From JAXLQL01 sp046331625 (lineage in GTDB: Bacteria > Acidobacteriota > Terriglobia > Bryobacterales > Bryobacteraceae): 64,000 bases of DNA. A program made the translations under genes and the position numbers. Below the pieces are notes generated by a model, which was not told the origin of the DNA, did no database searches, and saw nothing but the letters and a program-made list of their open reading frames with translations. Below are positions 25,700-35,609 of the stretch, in pieces. Location of the stretch: the NCBI GenBank assembly GCA_046331625.1, contig JAXLQL010000001.1, positions 248,001-312,000 on the forward strand, in the 5' to 3' direction. Positions within the stretch are counted from its first letter, which is position 1. Each line of letters opens with the position of its first letter.

Positions 25700-27725
25700 A
25701 TGGCTGCCACGGTCCACTCCACCTGCGCGCTCGATTGTCCCGATGCTTGCTCGCTGCTGGTCACCATCGAAGATGGCAAAGCCGTGAAGCTCCGCGGGAA
25801 TCCCGATCATCCCGTCACGCGCGGGTTCCTGTGTGCCAAGGTGTCGAAATATCTCGAACGCCAGTATTCGCCGGACCGCTTGCTCTATCCGCAACGCCGC
25901 GCCGGCGCCAAGGGCGAGGGCCGCTTCGAGCGCATCAGTTGGGATCAGGCTCTCGATGAGATCACTGCACGATTGAAGTCGATCGCCGCCGAGTTCGGAC
26001 CCGAAGCGATCCTCCCCTACAGCTATGCGGGCACGATGGGCTACCTGAATGGCAGCGGCATGGACCGCCGCTTCTTTCATCGCTTCGGCGCATCGCGCCT
26101 GGACCGCACCATCTGCTCAGCCGCCGGATTGGCGGGGCTCAACCGAACGTTGGGCGCACGTTACGGCATCGAACCTGAGGCGTTCCGGCATGCGAAGCTG
26201 ATCCTCGCGTGGGGCGCCAACGTGCTGGGCACCAACGTCCACCTGTGGCCGTTCATCGTGGAAGCCCGACGCAACGGAGCCCGCTTCTGCACCATCGATC
26301 CGGTGAAGAACCGCACGGGTAGTCTCGCCGACCGCCACTTCTTCATCAACCCCGGCACCGATCACGCGCTTGCCCTCGGGCTGATGCACGTGATCATCGG
26401 CGAGAATCTCCACGACCGCGACTACGTCTCCGCTCACACGGCGGGGTTCGAGGATTTGCGGGAACTCGTGAAGAAGTATCCGCCCGAGCGCGTGGAAGCT
26501 CTGACAGGCATCGCTCGCGAGGACATTGTCACGCTGGCGCGCGAGTACGCCACCACGCGCCCGGCTGCGATCCGGCTCAATTACGGCGTGCAACGCAGCG
26601 AACGCGGCGCCGTCGCGATCAGTGCGGTCTCGGTGTTGCCTGCATTGACGGGTGCGTGGAAGGATGTGGGCGGCGGACTCCAGCTCAGCACTTCGATGGC
26701 GTTCCATATCGATCGGAAGGCGCTGGAGCGTCCGGATATACGCCCGGCAGGACGGTTGATCAACATGGCGTCGCTTGGGCAGGCGCTCACGGCCGCGGAT
26801 CCGCCGGTCAAGGCGCTTTTCGTCTATAACTCGAATCCGGCCGCGATTGCGCCGAACCAAAACCTCATCTTCCGAGGCTTGCGACGCGACGACTTGTTCA
26901 CGGTAGTGGCCGAACAATTCCAGACCGACACAGCCGACCACGCCGATATCCTGCTGCCCGCTACGACGTTCCTGGAACACACGGACCTCTACATGGGTTA
27001 CGGGCACTACTACATGCAGTTGGCGCGGCCGGCCGTGGAGCCCGCGGGCGAATGCAAGCCAAACTTCGAGGTGTTCCGCTTGCTCGCCGAGCGGATGGGC
27101 TTCGACGATGCCTGCTTCGGCGATTCGGAAGACGAGGTGATCCGGCAAACTGTCGCCTCGGGCCACCGCTTCCTCAATGGCGTCACGCTCGAACGGCTGG
27201 AACGCGAACACTCCGTGCGATTGAATGTCTCGCCGCGGGCACGACGCGTTCCTGCCGCACGCTGAGGGCGGATTCCAGACCCAGAGCGGCAAGTGCGAGT
27301 TTCCGCTCGACGAGTACGCGCCGCCGATCGAGTCGCGCCGCGGCGACGAAGCGTTGTTGCGCAAGTATCCGCTCGAATGCATTTCGCCGAAGAACGACGA
27401 CAGCATGAACTCGACGTTCGGCAACCGGACCGATCGCGATCGCGAGACCGCGCAGCTATTCTTGCATCGCGACGACGCCGCGGCGCGCGGAATCAGCAGC
27501 GGAGACATGGTGCGGATGTTCAACGATCGCGGCTCGCTGCGGCTCACCGCGCATGTCGATGGACTGGTTCGCCAAGGCGTGGTTTCGGCGCCATCCTCAC
27601 GTTGGAGCAAGCTCTCGCCAGACAAACGGAACGTCAACGCGCTGGTCCCTGACCGGCTGACGGACGCGGGTGGCGGACCCGTCTTCTACAGTTGTCTGGT
27701 ACAAGTAGAGAAATGCGGCGATTGA
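25700..27725 (+). pseudogene. Molybdopterin oxidoreductase split by a frameshift
   Basis: The first part (25700-27265) starts with a 4Fe-4S motif (CALDCPDAC ... GFLC) and carries the molybdopterin oxidoreductase core: AGTMGYLNGSGMDRRFF, LAWGANVLGTN and EQFQTDTADHADILLP. It then runs into a nonsense tail (SPRARRVPAAR). The second part, in the next frame from about 27230 to 27725, supplies the missing C-terminal cofactor-binding domain (HDAFLPHAEGGFQT, SGKCEFPL, LFLHRDDAAARGISSGD). A single-base change around 27228-27245 would rejoin them into about 674 aa. Either the gene is recently broken or the sequence has an error. It resembles formate-dehydrogenase/thiosulfate-reductase-type catalytic subunits; no partner subunits are adjacent. 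Confidence 0.8.
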
Positions 27726-28255
27726 TGAAATTCGCCCTACCCTGTCTTGTGGTAGTGGCAATGGCGATGTCATCGACGGCCTGTAAGCGCAGCCGAAAGC
27801 AGCGCGTAGAGACCGTGGAAGACGACAAGACGGAACTTTCGAGCGTAGTGGCCATGTCGAACACGGCGCACGCGGTGCAATTGGTCCGGGGCTTCTATGA
27901 CCTGGAACAAGGCGGCTGGCGCTGGACGATGGGCAAGTTCTCGGTGACGCTCAAGACGCCATCGGGCGCAGGCGAAAAAGGAGCCACGCTCGAGTTGAAG
28001 ACGTCGGTACCGGAAGCGGTGTTGTCGAAGATCCAGACCACGACGCTCTCGGCTTCGATCGGCGGCACGGCGCTCGAGCCCGAGAAGCTTTCGAAACCGG
28101 GCGAGTTCGTCTACACACGAAACGTCCCGGCCTCGGCGCTGAAGAGCGAAGCGGTTACGGTGGACTTCGAACTCGACAAGTTCCTGGCTGCTGGCATGGT
28201 GGAGCAGCGCGAACTCGGCATCATTGTCACCTCGGTAGGCCTGCTAGCGAAATGA
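27713..28255 (+). CDS. Putative lipoprotein, unknown function
   Basis: 180 aa from ATG 27713 (ATG 27725, overlapping the oxidoreductase stop, is also possible). The signal has a hydrophobic run (LPCLVVVAMAMSS) and a lipobox-like STAC followed by Lys/Arg. The rest is predicted beta-rich with no known motif. The stop overlaps the next gene start (ATGA), so it is translated with the downstream membrane protein and probably acts at the envelope with it. Confidence 0.65.
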   Translation: MRRLMKFALPCLVVVAMAMSSTACKRSRKQRVETVEDDKTELSSVVAMSNTAHAVQLVRGFYDLEQGGWRWTMGKFSVTLKTPSGAGEKGATLELKTSVPEAVLSKIQTTTLSASIGGTALEPEKLSKPGEFVYTRNVPASALKSEAVTVDFELDKFLAAGMVEQRELGIIVTSVGLLAK

Positions 28256-30132
28256 GTGGGGCGGCGCGCCCGCCCGGCAAGTTCGCCGTAGCCGCCAGCA
28301 TCGCGGCGCCTTGCCTGATTTGCCTCTTGGTTTTTCAGGGCGGGCTCAGATGCTGGTTCCAGCAGGACGACTTCGCCTGGCTCGGACTTCGGAACGAGTT
28401 CTGGGATTTTCCGTCGCTGATCACCGTGCTGTTCAGCCCCAAGGCGCAGGGGACGATTCGCCCGCTGAGCGAGCGCGCGTTCTTCATGACGTTCTCCTGG
28501 ATGTTCGGGCTGGATGCCCTGCCCTTCCGCATTCTCGTCTTCGCAACGCAGTTGCTGACAATCGGGCTGCTGGTGCTGCTCACGAGGCGCATCACGGGTT
28601 CGTTGCTGGCGGGCGCGTTTGCGGCCTCACTGTGGACCATCAACTCCGCGCTGGCGATTCCGCTCTCCTGGACCTCGGCCTACAACCAGGTGATGTGCGC
28701 CGCGTTCATTACCGGCGCCATGCTGCTGTTTGCGAAGTGGATCGAGACGGGCGAGCGCCGCTTCTATGTGTGGCAGTGGGTCGTGTTCCTGATCGGATTC
28801 GGGGTGCTGGAGCACAATGTGGCGTATCCGCTGCTGGCCGGCGCGTATGCGGTGCTGCGTGCCCCCAAACGAGTGTGGGCTGTTGCCCTGATGGCGGTGG
28901 TGTCGGCGGTGTACGCGTTCATCCACAGGACGGTGGCACCCGGAAGTTCGGAAGGCGTATACGCGACACATTTCGACAGTAGTATGGTGACCACGCTGGG
29001 TTCCTACTGGCGCATCGCATTTGGCGGTACCGAGTTGGCTGGCTTGGAGTTACCGGCTTGGCTAGAGCAACTGGGGCATGCCGCACCCGTGATCCTATCG
29101 ATTCCATTGGCTTCGTTCCTCGGGTACAGGATATGGAAGCGCCAGTGGATGGTTCTGTTGCCAGTCGCGTGGTTCCTGATCCTGCTGGCGCCAGTGTTGC
29201 CGGTCCGCGACCATATCACCGACTACTACCTCACGATGCCAACCATGGGACTGGCGATGCTGGGCGGCTGGGCGCTGGCGGCGGCATTGCGGTCCGGCTT
29301 GGGCTGGCGGGTTCTCGCGTTCGGGTTGGCCGGCTGCTATGCCATTACGACGATTCCCGACGCGCGCGGGGTTGTGGAGTACCGGCGGGCGCGGAGCGTG
29401 GGCGTACGGGACCTGGTGCTCGGAGTGGGCCGGGCGCATGAACTGCATCCGGGCAAGATCATCCTGCTGGCGGGAGTGGGGACCGAACTGTTCTGGTCCA
29501 CGGTCAACGACAACCCGTTCCACTTGGTGGGGGCCGACTACGTGTACCTGGTGCCTGGGTCAGAGGATCTGATCCAGCGGTTTCCCGATTTGGGAGATCC
29601 AGACAAGTACGTGTTCCCTTCTGGACACACCTTGCGAGCACTCGAGGCTGGGCGGGCTGTGGTCTATGCAGCCGGGGAGCGTAAGCTCCGGAACATTACC
29701 AAAACCTATATCGCGGTTTCCAAACCCCGGTTGAAACCTGGCTTGGCGCATCGAATTGACGCGGGCAATCCTGAGTTTGCCGATCAGCTTGGAACCGGGT
29801 GGCATCCCGCGGATAACGGCTACCGCTGGACATCGAAACAGGCCACCGTGATTCTGTCGGGACCGGAACGAAGGGGCCAGAAACTGTGGATCGAGGGGTT
29901 TTGCCCGGCGGAGCAGTTGGCGGCGGGTCCGCTCACGATGTCTATTACGCTGGAAGGAAAGCCTTTAGGGGAGATGCGGATCGGAAGCCTGGGGGCTTTC
30001 ACTTGGTCCGCCGAGCTGCCTGGGGAGGTGGTGGGCAAGGAGCGGATCGAGTTCCAGGTAGGGGTAGACCGGGTAGTTGGGGAGGCGAAAGACCCGATGG
30101 GGCTGGCTTTCGGGAGCTTCTACGTGCGTTGA
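28252..30132 (+). CDS. Large membrane protein, GT-C glycosyltransferase-like
   Basis: 626 aa. About ten hydrophobic helices fill residues 15-390, followed by a 230-residue soluble beta-rich domain. The first outer loop has QQDDFAWLG, an acidic motif like those of GT39/GT-C enzymes, and EHNVAYPLLAGAYAVL later. The C-terminal part (GYRWTSKQATVILSGPE, LWIEGFCP) resembles a carbohydrate-binding or jelly-roll module. The family is not identified with certainty. Confidence 0.65.
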   Translation: MSGAARPPGKFAVAASIAAPCLICLLVFQGGLRCWFQQDDFAWLGLRNEFWDFPSLITVLFSPKAQGTIRPLSERAFFMTFSWMFGLDALPFRILVFATQLLTIGLLVLLTRRITGSLLAGAFAASLWTINSALAIPLSWTSAYNQVMCAAFITGAMLLFAKWIETGERRFYVWQWVVFLIGFGVLEHNVAYPLLAGAYAVLRAPKRVWAVALMAVVSAVYAFIHRTVAPGSSEGVYATHFDSSMVTTLGSYWRIAFGGTELAGLELPAWLEQLGHAAPVILSIPLASFLGYRIWKRQWMVLLPVAWFLILLAPVLPVRDHITDYYLTMPTMGLAMLGGWALAAALRSGLGWRVLAFGLAGCYAITTIPDARGVVEYRRARSVGVRDLVLGVGRAHELHPGKIILLAGVGTELFWSTVNDNPFHLVGADYVYLVPGSEDLIQRFPDLGDPDKYVFPSGHTLRALEAGRAVVYAAGERKLRNITKTYIAVSKPRLKPGLAHRIDAGNPEFADQLGTGWHPADNGYRWTSKQATVILSGPERRGQKLWIEGFCPAEQLAAGPLTMSITLEGKPLGEMRIGSLGAFTWSAELPGEVVGKERIEFQVGVDRVVGEAKDPMGLAFGSFYVR

Positions 30133-30597
30133 GCTACGTGGAAATAAATCCACACTCTGAAGGGCTTTCTGAGGCGAGGATTGAAACTTTGGGCAAGAAA
30201 AAGCGTCTTATGGAAATATAGTTGACCTGCCGCGCGATCTGGCGTCGCGAGAATACGCGTAGTACAGTGTGACGGAGCAGGCCCTCGGGAAAACCCTCGG
30301 AGCTACCCTCAAAAAGTGGCACCAAAATTGCTCAAGGTGTGATATCATCCTTGGACGGACCGGAGGAGACCCGGCCCACCTCAAGGGTGAAGCCCTTCCA
30401 TTGCAGAGGGTGACTACAGGCGCACGCAAGATCTGAGCAGTACATGCTAAGATTTTTGCAACTTTTTGCGCTCAAGATCGTCTATACAGTACGAAGGAAA
30501 GGAGAACAAACAAAGTAAACGGCAGGAACGGAGACGAAGGTCGAACTGAACTGAGAATTTCCGCCCCTTGCGACGACTACTTAGGAGGACCACGACA
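30133..30597. other. 465-base leader region upstream of the DksA/TraR gene
   Basis: No credible open frame. It contains predicted hairpins: GGACCGG with CCGGCCC near 30354-30377, and AAGGG-TGAAG-CCCTT just downstream, then A/T-rich stretches with T runs near 30453-30470. A perfect AGGAGG (30583-30588) precedes the next gene. The length and ordered hairpins suggest a regulated 5' leader, but I cannot match it to any riboswitch class I know. Confidence 0.45.
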
Positions 30598-30987
30598 ATG
30601 ACGAAGATCGAACTGAACAAATTCAAGAACATCCTGGAGACCCGGCACGCCGAACTGGCACGAGTACTCCGGAACCGCGACGCGATCGCGATTGAGAAGA
30701 GCGCCGACGCCCTCGACGAGGTGCAGCACGCCGCCGAACGGGAGTTGGCAATCCGAAACCTGGACCGTGAATCAGGCCTGTTCCGCCAGGTGCGCAGCGC
30801 TCTGCGCCGCATCGACGACGGAAGCTACGGAGTCTGCCAGCACTGCGAGGAAGAGATCAATCCCAAGCGTCTGGCGGCTGTGCCGTGGACCCAGTACTGC
30901 ATTCAGTGCCAGGAATTGGCTGACCGGATCCGGACTGAGGAAGAGTCCGAAGAGGGCTTCGAGGAAGTTCTCGTCACGGCCGCGTAA
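30598..30987 (+). CDS. TraR/DksA family zinc-finger protein
   Basis: 129 aa from ATG 30598, set by AGGAGG 9 bases upstream. A long N-terminal coiled coil (about 10-75) ends in a C4 zinc finger, CQHCEEEINPKRLA ... YCIQCQ. DksA-like proteins bind RNA polymerase through the secondary channel and modulate transcription with ppGpp. The tail is very acidic (RTEEESEEGFEE). A strong terminator follows. Confidence 0.92.
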   Translation: MTKIELNKFKNILETRHAELARVLRNRDAIAIEKSADALDEVQHAAERELAIRNLDRESGLFRQVRSALRRIDDGSYGVCQHCEEEINPKRLAAVPWTQYCIQCQELADRIRTEEESEEGFEEVLVTAA

Positions 30988-31020
30988 GACCGTTCGATCC
31001 TCTGTTCTCCAGCCTTCAGA

Positions 31021-31053
31021 AAAGGGCGCGAGCTTCGGCTCAGCGCCCTTTTT
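31021..31053. terminator. Bidirectional rho-independent terminator
   Basis: AAAGGGCGC (31021-31029) pairs perfectly with GCGCCCTTT (31043-31051) around a 13-base loop, with T residues after it on the plus strand and a matching run of A (T on the minus strand) before it. It lies between the convergent DksA-like and ABC-F genes and reaches the ABC-F stop codon. Confidence 0.9.
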
Positions 31054-32855
31054 CAATTGGCGAGCTTGCCTTCGAGCTCGGACCAGCGCTCGTACAGCCG
31101 GTCGACCTCGGCCTGCGCCTGCTGCATGGCGGCGTAGGCTTGCTGGAGGTGGATCGGGTCGGAAACAGTGTCAGGGTGTTCCATCTCGGAACGGGCGGAG
31201 TTCAAAATGGACTCGGCTTCGAGGATCCTAGGCTCCATACCTTCGAACTCACGCTGCTCGAGGTAGGAGAGCTTCCTGCGAGCGCCCGCCGAAGGCTGCG
31301 GCTTGGTTGGCGGGTCTTTCTCGGATTTGGCCTCGGGCTTGGCGGAGGACTGTTCGGACTGAGCCTGTTCCCACTGGGCATAGTCGGCGAACTCCTGGAT
31401 TCCCCCCTTGCCATCGATTCCGAGCACGGAGGTGGCCACCGTGTCCATCAGGTAACGGTCGTGTGTAACCAATACCATCGCCCCTGGAAAATCGACCAGG
31501 CTCTCTTCCAAAACTTCCAAGGTGGGGATGTCCAGATCGTTGGTGGGCTCGTCGAGCAGGAGCACGTCGGCGGGTTCGAGCATGAGCCGGGCGATGAGGA
31601 CGCGCGCTCGCTCGCCACCGGAGAGCTTACCGACCGCGACCTCGAGTTGCTCGGCGCGAAACAGGAATCGCTTGGCCCATCCGGCAACGTGCTGCGGCCG
31701 CCCGCGATAGATGACCGTGTCGCCGGCTTCGGCCAAGGCGCGCTTGAGCGGTACGGCTGGATCGAGCTGTTCCCTGCTCTGATCGAAGTAGACGATCTTC
31801 AGATGGTCGGCCCGGCGGATGGTTCCGGCCGAGGGTTCGATCTCGCCGCGCAGCAAGCGGAGCAACGTGGTCTTGCCGCCGCCGTTGGGTCCGGCGAGTC
31901 CCAGGCGGGAGCCCGGCCGGAGCGAGAGGTCGAGCCCCTGGAAGAGCGTGCGCCCGCCCAGAACGCAAGAGACGTTTTCTGTTTCAATCAATCTCTTGGT
32001 TTTCCGTTCCGACGCGGTGAAGTCGATCCGGGCGACGGAAGTGCGATTGCGCGATGAAACATCGTCCAGTTGCCCGATGAGGCGATTGGCTTCGTCGATG
32101 CGAGCCTTCGACTTGGTGGTCCGCGCCTTGGCGCCGCGGCGGAGCCACTCCACCTCGCGCCGGACCTTGGTGGCGAGCGAGTCCTGCAGTTTCTGCTGCG
32201 AGTCGAGGAACGCCGCCCGCTTCTCGAGAAAGGCGCTGTAGCTGCCCTCGGCGCGAAAGAGCCCTTCCGGGTACATCGGGTTCAACTCGGCCATCGACGT
32301 GACGGCGTTCTCGAGGAAGTAGCGATCGTGGCTCACCACCACCACGGCGTACGCGGCGCCGGCGATCAGGCGTTCGAGCCAGAGGATCGCAGTGACATCG
32401 AGTTGATTGGTGGGCTCGTCGAGCAGGAGGATGTCGGGGTTGCGGATGAGCGCCTCGGCGATGGCGAGCCGTTTGCGCCATCCCCCCGATAGCCGCACGG
32501 CCTCGGTGTCGAGATAGGGCGTGAGTCCGGCGGCGCCCAGCGTGGTGTTCAGGCGCGCCTCGAGCTCATCGTCCTTCGGTGCCGCGGATTCGAGCACGTG
32601 GCGAACCGTGAGGCCGTCGGCAAACGTGCTTTCTTGCGCGACGTATCCGAGGCGGGTGAGCTTGCGCAGAGCGCGTTCGCCCGAGTCCGGCTCTTCGAGG
32701 CCGGCCATGATCTTCAGGAGCGTGGATTTGCCGCTGCCGTTGGGTCCGATGAGGCCGAGGCGGTCACCTTCGGAGACCGAAATGTCGAGGTCTTGAAAAA
32801 TGGGTTTTGCGCCGTAGGAGCGGGACACGCCCCGGCACTGCAGTAGAAGGCCCAA
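31053..32855 (-). CDS. ABC-F family ATPase, Uup-like
   Basis: 600 aa from TTG 32855. Two ABC domains: Walker A GPNGSGKST and GPNGGGKTT, signatures LSGGWRKRLAIAEAL and LSGGERARVLIARLM, and Walker B LLLDEPTN twice. An inter-domain linker with RRGAKARTTKSKARI lies between them. A C-terminal coiled coil (from about 535) marks it as Uup-like. No membrane segments. ABC-F proteins act on the ribosome or, for Uup, in genome stability. The frame runs upstream to 33251, but that part is low-complexity and overlaps the PQQ gene, so TTG at the first ABC strand is preferred. Confidence 0.9.
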   Translation of the reverse strand: MGLLLQCRGVSRSYGAKPIFQDLDISVSEGDRLGLIGPNGSGKSTLLKIMAGLEEPDSGERALRKLTRLGYVAQESTFADGLTVRHVLESAAPKDDELEARLNTTLGAAGLTPYLDTEAVRLSGGWRKRLAIAEALIRNPDILLLDEPTNQLDVTAILWLERLIAGAAYAVVVVSHDRYFLENAVTSMAELNPMYPEGLFRAEGSYSAFLEKRAAFLDSQQKLQDSLATKVRREVEWLRRGAKARTTKSKARIDEANRLIGQLDDVSSRNRTSVARIDFTASERKTKRLIETENVSCVLGGRTLFQGLDLSLRPGSRLGLAGPNGGGKTTLLRLLRGEIEPSAGTIRRADHLKIVYFDQSREQLDPAVPLKRALAEAGDTVIYRGRPQHVAGWAKRFLFRAEQLEVAVGKLSGGERARVLIARLMLEPADVLLLDEPTNDLDIPTLEVLEESLVDFPGAMVLVTHDRYLMDTVATSVLGIDGKGGIQEFADYAQWEQAQSEQSSAKPEAKSEKDPPTKPQPSAGARRKLSYLEQREFEGMEPRILEAESILNSARSEMEHPDTVSDPIHLQQAYAAMQQAQAEVDRLYERWSELEGKLAN

Positions 32856-32917
32856 CCATTCAGTGTGGCACGGAGGCGTGGCATGGACGCGCACACATTC
32901 CGTGCTGTAATGGCCGG

Positions 32918-34264
32918 GTGCGTGCGTTTCTATTTGCAGGGTGCATCGTATGGGCGCAAGCCGCCGAATGGAATCGGTTTCGCGGCCCGAATGGATCGGG
33001 CGTTGCAGCCGACGATCTGGCACCGCCGGCCCGGTTCGGTCCGGCGGAGAACGTGATTTGGAAGACTGCGGTTCCACCGGGGCACTCGTCGCCTGTGCTG
33101 ACTGATCGCCACGTGTTCCTGACAGCTCTCGACGATGGCAAGTTGGCCACGCTTTGTCTCGATCGCGCGACGGGCCGGATCTTGTGGACTCGCCATCTGC
33201 CCCGCACTCGCCAAGAGAAGCAGCACAAGCTGAATCATCCGGCGTCGGCATCGGCGGTCACGGACGGGCGCAACGTGTACGTCTTCTTCGGCGAGTTTGG
33301 ACTGGCGGCCTACACGGTGGATGGGAAAGAACTGTGGCGTACGCCGATGGGTCCGTTCACGAACATCTACGGCATGGGAGCGTCGCCGATTCTTGCTGCG
33401 GGCGGCGTGGTGGTGATGTGCGATCAGGGCAAGGACTCATTCATCGCGGCCTTTGATGGGCGCAACGGTAGGGAGCGATGGCGAGTGGCGCGTCCGGACG
33501 CCATCAGCGGGCACTCGACGCCGGTGGTGTGGGAGCGGCGGGAGATCGTGGCGCCGGGGTCGTACAAGCTCGACGCGTACGACGCGGAGACGGGCCGGAC
33601 CGCGTGGTCATTCGATGGATTGCCGAGCGAGATGAAGTCAGTGCCGGTGATCGCGGGCGACACGATCTTCATCCATGGGTTCAACACGCCGGAGAACGAT
33701 CGAGGCAAGATGCCCGCGATTCCACCGTTTCCAGGACCGTTCCGGGTGGAGCAGTCTCCCACCGAGCACGTGCGCCGCTACTTCAAGTTTCTCGACGTGG
33801 ACGGCAATGGCGTGATGGACGCGGCCGAGTGGGCGAGCTATGAGCGGAACATGAAGGCCGAGAACGCGATGGTAGCGGTGAAGCGCGGCGGAAAGCTCGC
33901 GTGGAAGTTCCCGCGGTCCATTCCGCAACTGCCTTCGCCGCTGCTGTATCGCGGCGTGCTGTACATGATCAACGAGTCGGGTGTGTTGACGCTGCTCGAT
34001 CCGGAGACAGGCGCGGCGCACGAGCAGACGCGTTTGCGCGGGGCCGCGGATCAATACTACGCGTCGCCGGTGGCGGCTGGTGGGATGGTGTTCGTCACCA
34101 GTTTCACGGGCGTGGTGACGGTGTTGAGAGCCGGAGCGAAGCAGGAGGTGCTCGCGGCGAACGAGCTCGAGGAGGAATGCATGGCGACGCCGGCGATCGA
34201 GGGCGGAAGCGTCTATGTACGCACGAAGTCCGCGCTTTATCGCTTCGGGTCGGCGCGGAGGTGA
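32918..34264 (+). CDS. Secreted PQQ-like beta-propeller protein with an inserted EF-hand
   Basis: 448 aa from GTG 32918, chosen because a signal peptide (RAFLFAGCIVWAQAA) begins there. Propeller blades carry the usual Trp/Gly repeats (CLDRATGRILWTRHL, YTVDGKELWRTP, AFDGRNGRERWRVA, AYDAETGRTAWSFD). Between blades is an EF-hand calcium loop, DVDGNGVMDAAEW. This is a periplasmic propeller of unknown role, probably not a true alcohol dehydrogenase because no catalytic Cys-Cys pair is present. It is divergent from the ABC-F gene. Confidence 0.85.
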   Translation: MRAFLFAGCIVWAQAAEWNRFRGPNGSGVAADDLAPPARFGPAENVIWKTAVPPGHSSPVLTDRHVFLTALDDGKLATLCLDRATGRILWTRHLPRTRQEKQHKLNHPASASAVTDGRNVYVFFGEFGLAAYTVDGKELWRTPMGPFTNIYGMGASPILAAGGVVVMCDQGKDSFIAAFDGRNGRERWRVARPDAISGHSTPVVWERREIVAPGSYKLDAYDAETGRTAWSFDGLPSEMKSVPVIAGDTIFIHGFNTPENDRGKMPAIPPFPGPFRVEQSPTEHVRRYFKFLDVDGNGVMDAAEWASYERNMKAENAMVAVKRGGKLAWKFPRSIPQLPSPLLYRGVLYMINESGVLTLLDPETGAAHEQTRLRGAADQYYASPVAAGGMVFVTSFTGVVTVLRAGAKQEVLAANELEEECMATPAIEGGSVYVRTKSALYRFGSARR

Positions 34265-34367
34265 TCGCGTGCACATGTGGTGCGCTCGGGGGTGGCCATC
34301 CAATCACCTGCAACTCGCAGTTGCCAGTCTGACGCACTCTGCCGGGGGCCAGTTCCGCACTCGTCGG

Positions 34368-34408
34368 CAGCGGGACTGAAGGCCTGCTCGCGCTTCAAGC
34401 CCGCCTAC
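34368..34408 (+). repeat. Decayed copy of the dispersed palindromic repeat
   Basis: It starts GCAGCGGGACTGAAGG like intact copies, then diverges, but keeps CAAGCCCGCCTAC at the end, which matches the 49684 copy. It lies in the 232-base gap after the PQQ gene. Confidence 0.5.
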
Positions 34409-34496
34409 ACGGAGACTGAAGCTGGGCACACGAAAAATTACGGGGCGGAAGAGGAAACACAAGGATAGTAGTCATGTGACCGGTCAGGAACTGAAA

Positions 34497-34913
34497 TCAG
34501 GCGGTGCGCTTGGCGATGAATCCTCGGAGGGCCGCAGATCCGAGCACAACGGTGGCGAAGCCGACGAGCGCAGCGAGGGGCAATGCGACCCACCAGCGTA
34601 CCGGCTGCGATTCCACGGCGCGTGTGCACGCCCACGTCATCAGGAGAGCTCCGGCAAGTCCAGGGACGCCGGGCCAACGAAACCAGAGCTCGGCGAGCCA
34701 AGCGGCGCAGGCAGCGAGGGCGAGGGCGGCTCCGGCGGCGGTCCAGGGCATGGACGCGAAGCGGGCAATCGCGATGAGAACGAGAGCCGCTCCGGCGGCG
34801 CCGGGGAGGTAGCTGCCGGGTCGCGCGCACTCCCAGTAAATGAGAAGGACGCCGGCCATGAGGGCGATATATGCGGCGGTCACGTCAAACCAGGGCCAGG
34901 AGTCAATGCGCAT
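34497..34913 (-). CDS. NfeD-like membrane protein (transmembrane part only)
   Basis: 138 aa, four predicted membrane helices. The segment IYWECARPGSYLPGAAGAAL matches the characteristic first-loop motif of NfeD proteins (E-x(3)-PG-x(4)-G). The soluble OB-fold found in full NfeD is absent. It is downstream of the DUF4276 gene on the same strand with a 6-base gap, so it is probably co-transcribed with the ATPase-DUF4276 module. Confidence 0.65.
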   Translation of the reverse strand: MRIDSWPWFDVTAAYIALMAGVLLIYWECARPGSYLPGAAGAALVLIAIARFASMPWTAAGAALALAACAAWLAELWFRWPGVPGLAGALLMTWACTRAVESQPVRWWVALPLAALVGFATVVLGSAALRGFIAKRTA

Positions 34914-34919
34914 GACGGC

Positions 34920-35606
34920 TCAAGAACGGGACCGCGCGAGGGCTTCGAGTTTGGTCAGCCACGAATGGAAGTGGGGACACTCAGCGCGGATGCGGTCGAG
35001 TCCGGTTTCGAGGGCGATCAGCGGACCGTGAAGAGCCTTGTCGTAGCCCGGAACCAGGCGATCGAGCCACTTCGAGGGAGCGCCGCTTGGCGACTCATTG
35101 ATGTCCTCGGGCGAGTCGAGCCGCTTCCGGACAGCCTCGAGCCTTGCCACGTCTGCGTTCTCCGCCAGGCGTCCGATGGCCGCGCAATCCGAGAACAGCA
35201 GTCCCTCGAATTCGTGCATCGTGACAAAGGGCAGGAACCGGCGTGAGTTAAACCTCGATCCCATCGCGTCGATGATCTCTCTTGCAACCGCCGATTGAAC
35301 GTACGCACCCTTGTTCGCGGCTCCGTTCATCTTACGAGCCTCGACTCGCCCGGGCCATGCGTTCTGCTTGGCCACAGGCATTGCATAGAAGTCGAACATA
35401 GTGGTCACGAAGGCGCCCGGATGGCCCTTCAGATGGTTCGTGATTTCCCTCTTCGCGCGGAGCCAGGAGCAGATCCCGCCACCAGGCGGTTTGAGGAGAC
35501 GAGGTTCGACGCGTTCGAATCCGGCGCCCTCGAGCCATGGGCCGAGCAGCAATCGAACGAACTCCTGTTCGGTCTTGCCCTCGACAACTATGAGCAGGCT
35601 CGCCAT
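34920..35606 (-). CDS. DUF4276 family protein, TOPRIM-like
   Basis: 228 aa. The N-terminal LLIVVEGKTEQEFVRLLL matches the glutamate motif of DUF4276 and of TOPRIM-type nuclease folds. A second acidic strand is TTMFDFYAMP, and VTMHEFEGLLFSD is a further conserved acidic region. It lies 3 bases after the ATPase gene on the same strand. DUF4276 proteins are often paired with an AAA_21 ATPase, an arrangement similar to the ATPase-plus-TOPRIM pairs of phage defence (OLD/Gabija, AbiL). A nuclease role is inferred, not shown. Confidence 0.85.
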   Translation of the reverse strand: MASLLIVVEGKTEQEFVRLLLGPWLEGAGFERVEPRLLKPPGGGICSWLRAKREITNHLKGHPGAFVTTMFDFYAMPVAKQNAWPGRVEARKMNGAANKGAYVQSAVAREIIDAMGSRFNSRRFLPFVTMHEFEGLLFSDCAAIGRLAENADVARLEAVRKRLDSPEDINESPSGAPSKWLDRLVPGYDKALHGPLIALETGLDRIRAECPHFHSWLTKLEALARSRS

Positions 35607-35609
35607 CGG

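Noticed and set aside
26117..27637. 506-residue minus-strand frame opposite the oxidoreductase
   Set aside because: Antisense to a clear gene, with no family features.
30354..30420. Riboswitch before the DksA-like gene
   Set aside because: Hairpins are visible, but the sequence does not fit any aptamer consensus I know.
32856..33251. 132-residue N-terminal extension of the ABC-F protein
   Set aside because: Low-complexity, overlaps the PQQ gene on the other strand, and the ABC domain begins right at TTG 32855.
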